NCBI GenBank assembly: GCA_903825065.1
Contig: CAIJZG010000337.1
Coordinates: forward strand, 1 to 17,390
Length of the DNA stretch: 17,390 nt
DNA from: an uncultured Bacteroidota bacterium
GTDB taxonomy: Bacteria; Bacteroidota; Bacteroidia; Chitinophagales; Chitinophagaceae
Direction of reading: 5' to 3'
Numbering within the stretch: the first letter of the stretch is position 1; each line of letters opens with the position of its first letter. The position numbers and the translations under genes are program-made. The notes beneath the pieces are model-generated. The model made no database searches. It was not told where the DNA came from and saw only the letters and a list, made by a program, of their open reading frames with translations. Positions 14,516 to 17,390 of this stretch are shown in pieces.

Positions 14516-14547
14516 ACCGCCCCGAACTTATTTGGGGCGGTTTTTTT
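14516..14547 (+). terminator. Rho-independent terminator after the aldolase gene
   Basis: ACCGCCCC (14516-14523) pairs with GGGGCGGT (14534-14541) across a 10-nt loop, followed by a continuous run of T (14541-14547). The -33 TTTG of the accD promoter begins inside this T-tract, so the two signals are packed together. Confidence 0.92.
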
Positions 14548-14577
14548 GTGCCCTTGGTTAAAAAAATATTATCTTTC
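14545..14577 (+). promoter_or_regulatory. Promoter of accD-smpB
   Basis: TTTG (14545-14548) and TATCTTTC (14570-14577) are separated by 21 nt. The predicted start near 14583 leaves a short leader to ATG 14601 and would make the TTG at 14586 virtually leaderless. One mismatch in the -7 box (C for the final G) lowers confidence. Confidence 0.5.
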
Positions 14578-14600
14578 CGCCCCAATTGTATCAAGCTATT

Positions 14601-15521
14601 ATGAAAAAAGAACGTGAAGAAGACCTTGAATCGAATTTAACAGGCGATGAAGCACAGGGAGGAGATGGTAGTAGGCCAAGATGGTTTAAGAGAATTCGTA
14701 AAGGAATTTTAACATCTACCGCAGATAAAAAAGAGACGCCGGAAGGACTTTGGAATAAATGTCCAGAATGTAATTTCATTTGTACTACCACTGAATTAAA
14801 AGAGAATTTATACGTATGTCCAAAATGCAACTACCATCATCGTATAGGAAGTGAAGAATATTACGATTTTCTTTTTGACAATAAGGAATACAAAGAATTA
14901 TACTCAAATATCAGAAGTAAAGATGCCCTAGGATTTACCGATCTGAAACCCTATCAAAAACGTTTGGATGATATTCATTCCAAAACCGATTTGAAAGATA
15001 GTATGAGAGTGGCGGTTGGAAAAATTAATGGGGAGGGTATAGTAGTTGCATGTATGGATTTTGAATTCATTGGTGGATCATTAGGATCCGTAATGGGAGA
15101 AAAATTTAGCAGGGCTATCGACTATTGTATCAAACATCGTCTACCCTATTTAGTGATTAGCAAGAGCGGTGGAGCACGAATGATGGAAAGTGCATTTAGT
15201 TTAATGCAATTAGCCAAAACAAGTGGTAAACTTTCTCAATTAAGTGATGCTAAATTGCCTTTTATATCTTTATTAACTGATCCTACATTTGGGGGGATTT
15301 CTGCAAGTTTTGGTATGCTCGGAGATATGAATATCGCTGAACCAGGCGCACTCATTGGTTTTGCAGGGCCAAGAGTGATCAAAGAAACCATCAAACGCGA
15401 TTTACCTGAAGGATTTCAACGCAGTGAATTTTTACTGGAACATGGCTTCCTGGATTTTATAGTTGATAGAAAAGTATTAAGGGATAAATTATCTCAAGTA
15501 GTGAGTCTTCTGAGAAAATAA
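14601..15521 (+). CDS. accD: Acetyl-CoA carboxylase carboxyltransferase subunit beta
   Basis: Beta subunit of the carboxyltransferase that, with AccA, moves the carboxyl group from biotin-BCCP to acetyl-CoA to make malonyl-CoA, the first step of fatty-acid synthesis. From ATG 14601 it has 306 residues. An in-frame TTG at 14586 would add five residues but falls almost at the predicted transcription start, so I prefer the ATG. A charged, poorly conserved N-terminus precedes the four-Cys zinc ribbon C54-x2-C57-x15-C73-x2-C76. The crotonase-like domain follows, with DFEFIGGSLGSVMGEKFSRAI, SKSGGARMMES, LTDPTFGGISASFG and EPGALIGFAGPRVI, all typical of AccD. It has its own promoter after the aldolase terminator; smpB follows by 33 nt. 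Confidence 0.96.
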   Translation: MKKEREEDLESNLTGDEAQGGDGSRPRWFKRIRKGILTSTADKKETPEGLWNKCPECNFICTTTELKENLYVCPKCNYHHRIGSEEYYDFLFDNKEYKELYSNIRSKDALGFTDLKPYQKRLDDIHSKTDLKDSMRVAVGKINGEGIVVACMDFEFIGGSLGSVMGEKFSRAIDYCIKHRLPYLVISKSGGARMMESAFSLMQLAKTSGKLSQLSDAKLPFISLLTDPTFGGISASFGMLGDMNIAEPGALIGFAGPRVIKETIKRDLPEGFQRSEFLLEHGFLDFIVDRKVLRDKLSQVVSLLRK

Positions 15522-15554
15522 TCAACCCCATTAAATCTGCCTAGTTGGCGTGGT

Positions 15555-15998
15555 ATGACTAAGGAAATGAATAACAGGCAGGCGTATTTTAATTATGCTA
15601 TTGAAGAAAAATTCATAGCTGGTATTGTGTTGATGGGTACTGAAGTAAAGTCGATTCGTGAAGGCAAAGTAAGTTTCAATGATTCATTTTGTTTATTCGA
15701 TAAAAACGAACTTTGGGTAAGGGCTCTTTTTATTGCATCATATACACACGGCAGCGATAATAATCATATTGAAGTACACGATCGCAAATTGTTGTTGAAT
15801 AAAAGAGAATTGAAAAAACTTCAAAACCGAATGAAGGACAAGGGGTATACCATTGTTCCTTTAAAAGTTTTCTTTACTGATAAGAATCTAGTGAAAGTAG
15901 AAATTGGAATTGGCCGCGGTAAAAAGAATTACGACAAAAGAGAAACCATCAAAGGCCGCGATGTAGAAAAAGAAATTAAGCGATTGCTTAAAAGATAA
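15555..15998 (+). CDS. smpB: SsrA-binding protein SmpB
   Basis: Binds tmRNA and delivers it to stalled ribosomes in trans-translation. It is 147 residues, the usual size. The OB-fold core begins NNRQAYFNYAIEEKFIAGI; LMGTEVKSIREGKVSFNDSF matches the signature segment GxExKSxRxGxxxxxD; YTHGSDNNH and RKLLLNKREL follow; IGIGRGKKNYDKRETIKGRD leads into the basic C-terminal tail that enters the decoding site. It lies 33 nt after accD without an obvious promoter or terminator between them, so likely co-transcribed. It converges with the next minus-strand gene with only 3 nt between stops. The tmRNA gene itself is not in this window. Confidence 0.96.
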   Translation: MTKEMNNRQAYFNYAIEEKFIAGIVLMGTEVKSIREGKVSFNDSFCLFDKNELWVRALFIASYTHGSDNNHIEVHDRKLLLNKRELKKLQNRMKDKGYTIVPLKVFFTDKNLVKVEIGIGRGKKNYDKRETIKGRDVEKEIKRLLKR

Positions 15999-16001
15999 TA
16001 A

Positions 16002-16436
16002 CTAATCATACCTAGGCTTATTGGGTTCTTTATAATTCAACTGCTCATTCAAAGCTTCCGGACTTGGATTTTTAGTAATAGAAACTGCAGCTTGATAACC
16101 TACAACGATAAATAGTATCGATCCTAATAGCTCGCCCAGACTTATCCAATAACCCCAAAAAACATATATAGCGCCTTTTTCAGGATGCTCGGATTCATAT
16201 ATTACTTCAGTTTTCTCTCCATTCTTCCAATTCCTAAAATAATAATCTGCTTTAACTCGAAAGTTTTTAAATCCATTTGAGAATTCAGCAACTGCCATCA
16301 TTTTAGGAGAAAGGCTATCTTTTTCAATAAAAATGGTAGCAGGAACTTTCTCACCATCAAAATAATCCGGTTGTCTGGTAAACATCAAATAGGTTCCAAA
16401 GCAAACTACGTATAATATAAAAATGCCTTTGTACAA
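16002..16436 (-). CDS. Small membrane protein, DUF3592-like
   Basis: A 144-residue protein with two hydrophobic segments, ~4-19 (IFILYVVCFGTYLMF) and ~92-115 (YWISLGELLGSILFIVVGYQAAV). They flank a ~70-residue extracytoplasmic-looking region containing MMAVAEFSNGFKNFRVKADYYF and EVIYESEHPEKG. This two-helix layout with a beta-rich middle and a Y-x-P/E-x-x-P-E-K-like motif before the second helix resembles DUF3592 proteins, a weak family call. Function is unknown. There is no ATG at the N-terminus: the start is TTG at 16434-16436, or possibly ATT two codons upstream; the next in-frame ATG (codon 18) would delete the first membrane helix. A strong terminator hairpin ends only 14 nt upstream, so the source of its transcript is unclear. 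Confidence 0.65.
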   Translation of the reverse strand: MYKGIFILYVVCFGTYLMFTRQPDYFDGEKVPATIFIEKDSLSPKMMAVAEFSNGFKNFRVKADYYFRNWKNGEKTEVIYESEHPEKGAIYVFWGYWISLGELLGSILFIVVGYQAAVSITKNPSPEALNEQLNYKEPNKPRYD

Positions 16437-16450
16437 ATGAATGCATTTAT

Positions 16451-16490
16451 AAAAAAGGACTTATCAAGTTTCCTTGATAAGTCCTTTTTT
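16451..16490. terminator. Perfect bidirectional terminator hairpin after smc
   Basis: AAAAAAGGACTTATCAAG (16451-16468) is perfectly complementary to CTTGATAAGTCCTTTTTT (16473-16490) across a TTTC loop. An 18-bp stem flanked by A6/T6 serves both strands. On the minus strand it lies 15 nt after the smc stop, so its main role is to end smc transcription. Confidence 0.93.
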
Positions 16491-16505
16491 GAGATTTATT
16501 ATTTA

Positions 16506-17390
16506 CTAATTCGCTAAACTTCTAAAGTCAACTGGCACTAATTTACTTACACCAGGTTCTTGCATAGTTACCCCGTAAATCACATCCACACAACTCATGG
16601 TTTGTTTATTATGCGTTACGATAATGAACTGTGAGTTATCGCTGAATTTCTTAATCATCTGTGTAAACTTACCCACGTTGGCATCATCCAAAGGTGCATC
16701 CACCTCATCCAAAATACAGAATGGTGCGGGTTTAATTAAGTAGATGGCAAACAACAGAGCCGTAGCAGTTAAAGTCTTTTCTCCCCCACTCAATTGAGTA
16801 ATAGAGGAAGGTCGTTTACCTTTTGGCTTGGCAACAATATCAATTCCGGTTTCTGCCAAATTAGTTGGATCAACCAAAATCATATCGGCAGTATCTTCTT
16901 CAGTAAATAATGCTTTAAATACTTTCTGGAAATTCTCACGAACCTTATTGAAAGTATCTAAGAACTGCTGATTTGCAGTAGCTTCAACTTCCTGAATTGT
17001 TTGTAATAAACTTTCTTTTGCAGATACTAAGTCGTTCTTCTGTTCTAATATAAACTCATAACGCTTTTTCATTTCGGTATAAGCTTCAATTGCAGTTGGA
17101 TTCACTTCCCCAATATTTTCTAAGCGTTTGCGCATCCTATCGGAATTGCTTTGCAGTTCTTCTACAGGTGTTTCTGAAGTTCTGGGCTGGTCTAAAATAT
17201 CGTCCAATTCCACTTTAAACTCCACGCTCAATCGCTCTTTCATTCCTGCTAACTGCAATTTCAATTCATTGAGTCTGTCTTTGATTTCAGTAATTAAATG
17301 ATCAATCATTTCTTTACTTTTCACTTTCAGCCTCAAAGTACTTTCTTTCTCTTGTAAAATATTACGAAGATTATAATAAGCCTGATCAGC
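16506..17390 (-). CDS. smc: Chromosome segregation ATPase SMC, C-terminal part (5' truncated by window edge)
   Basis: C-terminal ~294 residues of the SMC condensin-like ATPase, which forms a dimeric ring around chromosomal DNA. The frame is open to the right edge, so the N-terminal head (Walker A), hinge and most of the coiled coil lie beyond it. Visible are the end of the descending coiled coil (charged heptads such as LITEIKDRLNELKLQLAGMKER), the conserved NPTAIEAYTEMKKRYEFI stretch and the ABC signature QLSGGEKTLTATALLFAIY. Walker B with D-loop follows (PFCILDEVDAPLDDANV), then the H-loop VTHNKQTM, ending FRSLAN. The TTG at 17334-17336 is not a start because the coiled-coil frame continues upstream. 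A strong hairpin terminator follows the stop. Confidence 0.96.
   Translation of the reverse strand, partial: ADQAYYNLRNILQEKESTLRLKVKSKEMIDHLITEIKDRLNELKLQLAGMKERLSVEFKVELDDILDQPRTSETPVEELQSNSDRMRKRLENIGEVNPTAIEAYTEMKKRYEFILEQKNDLVSAKESLLQTIQEVEATANQQFLDTFNKVRENFQKVFKALFTEEDTADMILVDPTNLAETGIDIVAKPKGKRPSSITQLSGGEKTLTATALLFAIYLIKPAPFCILDEVDAPLDDANVGKFTQMIKKFSDNSQFIIVTHNKQTMSCVDVIYGVTMQEPGVSKLVPVDFRSLAN

Noticed and set aside
1..17390. CRISPR array, toxin-antitoxin pair, restriction-modification or other known defence cassette
   Set aside because: No regularly spaced repeats with unique spacers and no recognisable defence families; DUF2130 and the kinase-like protein are noted separately without a defence claim.

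Overview
The window looks like ordinary chromosome from a Bacteroidota bacterium, most likely family Chitinophagaceae. This rests on AT-rich DNA, promoters of the form TTG-(about 20 nt)-TAnnTTTG, little Shine-Dalgarno sequence, typical Bacteroidota families (DUF3810, two-component-regulator propeller repeats, secreted YceI) and the fba-accD neighbourhood. The family placement is inferred from remembered protein resemblance, not from a search.

Layout. 1-473: 3' end of argS (+). 609-4183: a minus-strand run reading right to left as secreted esterase, secreted ABM-domain protein, secreted M23 peptidase and DUF2200 protein. It ends in two decayed genes, a YceI-like fragment with a nonsense codon and a frameshifted propeller fragment. 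4299-4528: a compound GC-rich inverted-repeat element abutting a tRNA-Leu(GAG) gene (-) with its promoter. 4553-6902: a DUF2130 nuclease-like coiled-coil protein overlapping an unrecognised protein with faint kinase-like motifs (+), closed by a strong terminator. 7064-9427: PPTase (-), dcd (+), DUF3810 membrane protein (-). 9553-11312: yceD-rpmF-plsX (+) from a well-formed promoter. 11313-11682: a non-coding gap with a GC-rich hairpin, an A/T repeat and a promoter. 11683-11865: a 60-residue exported peptide. 11949-13304: cystathionine beta-synthase. 13432-14499: class II aldolase with terminator. 14601-15998: accD-smpB. 16002-16436: small membrane protein (-). 16506 to the right edge: 3' end of smc (-).

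How genes relate. yceD-rpmF-plsX couples a ribosomal protein to phospholipid precursor synthesis. accD (malonyl-CoA) and the PPTase (carrier-protein activation) also touch acyl metabolism but are separate units. dcd serves dTTP synthesis; argS, smpB and tRNA-Leu serve translation; smc serves chromosome segregation. The minus-strand run at 1182-4183 looks co-transcribed and mostly envelope-directed, with no single evident pathway.

I see no CRISPR array, transposase, phage gene or recognisable defence cassette. The least explained items are the DUF2130/kinase-like overlapping pair, the nested hairpins beside tRNA-Leu, the exported 60-residue peptide, the recurrent A/T element and the two adjacent decaying genes.
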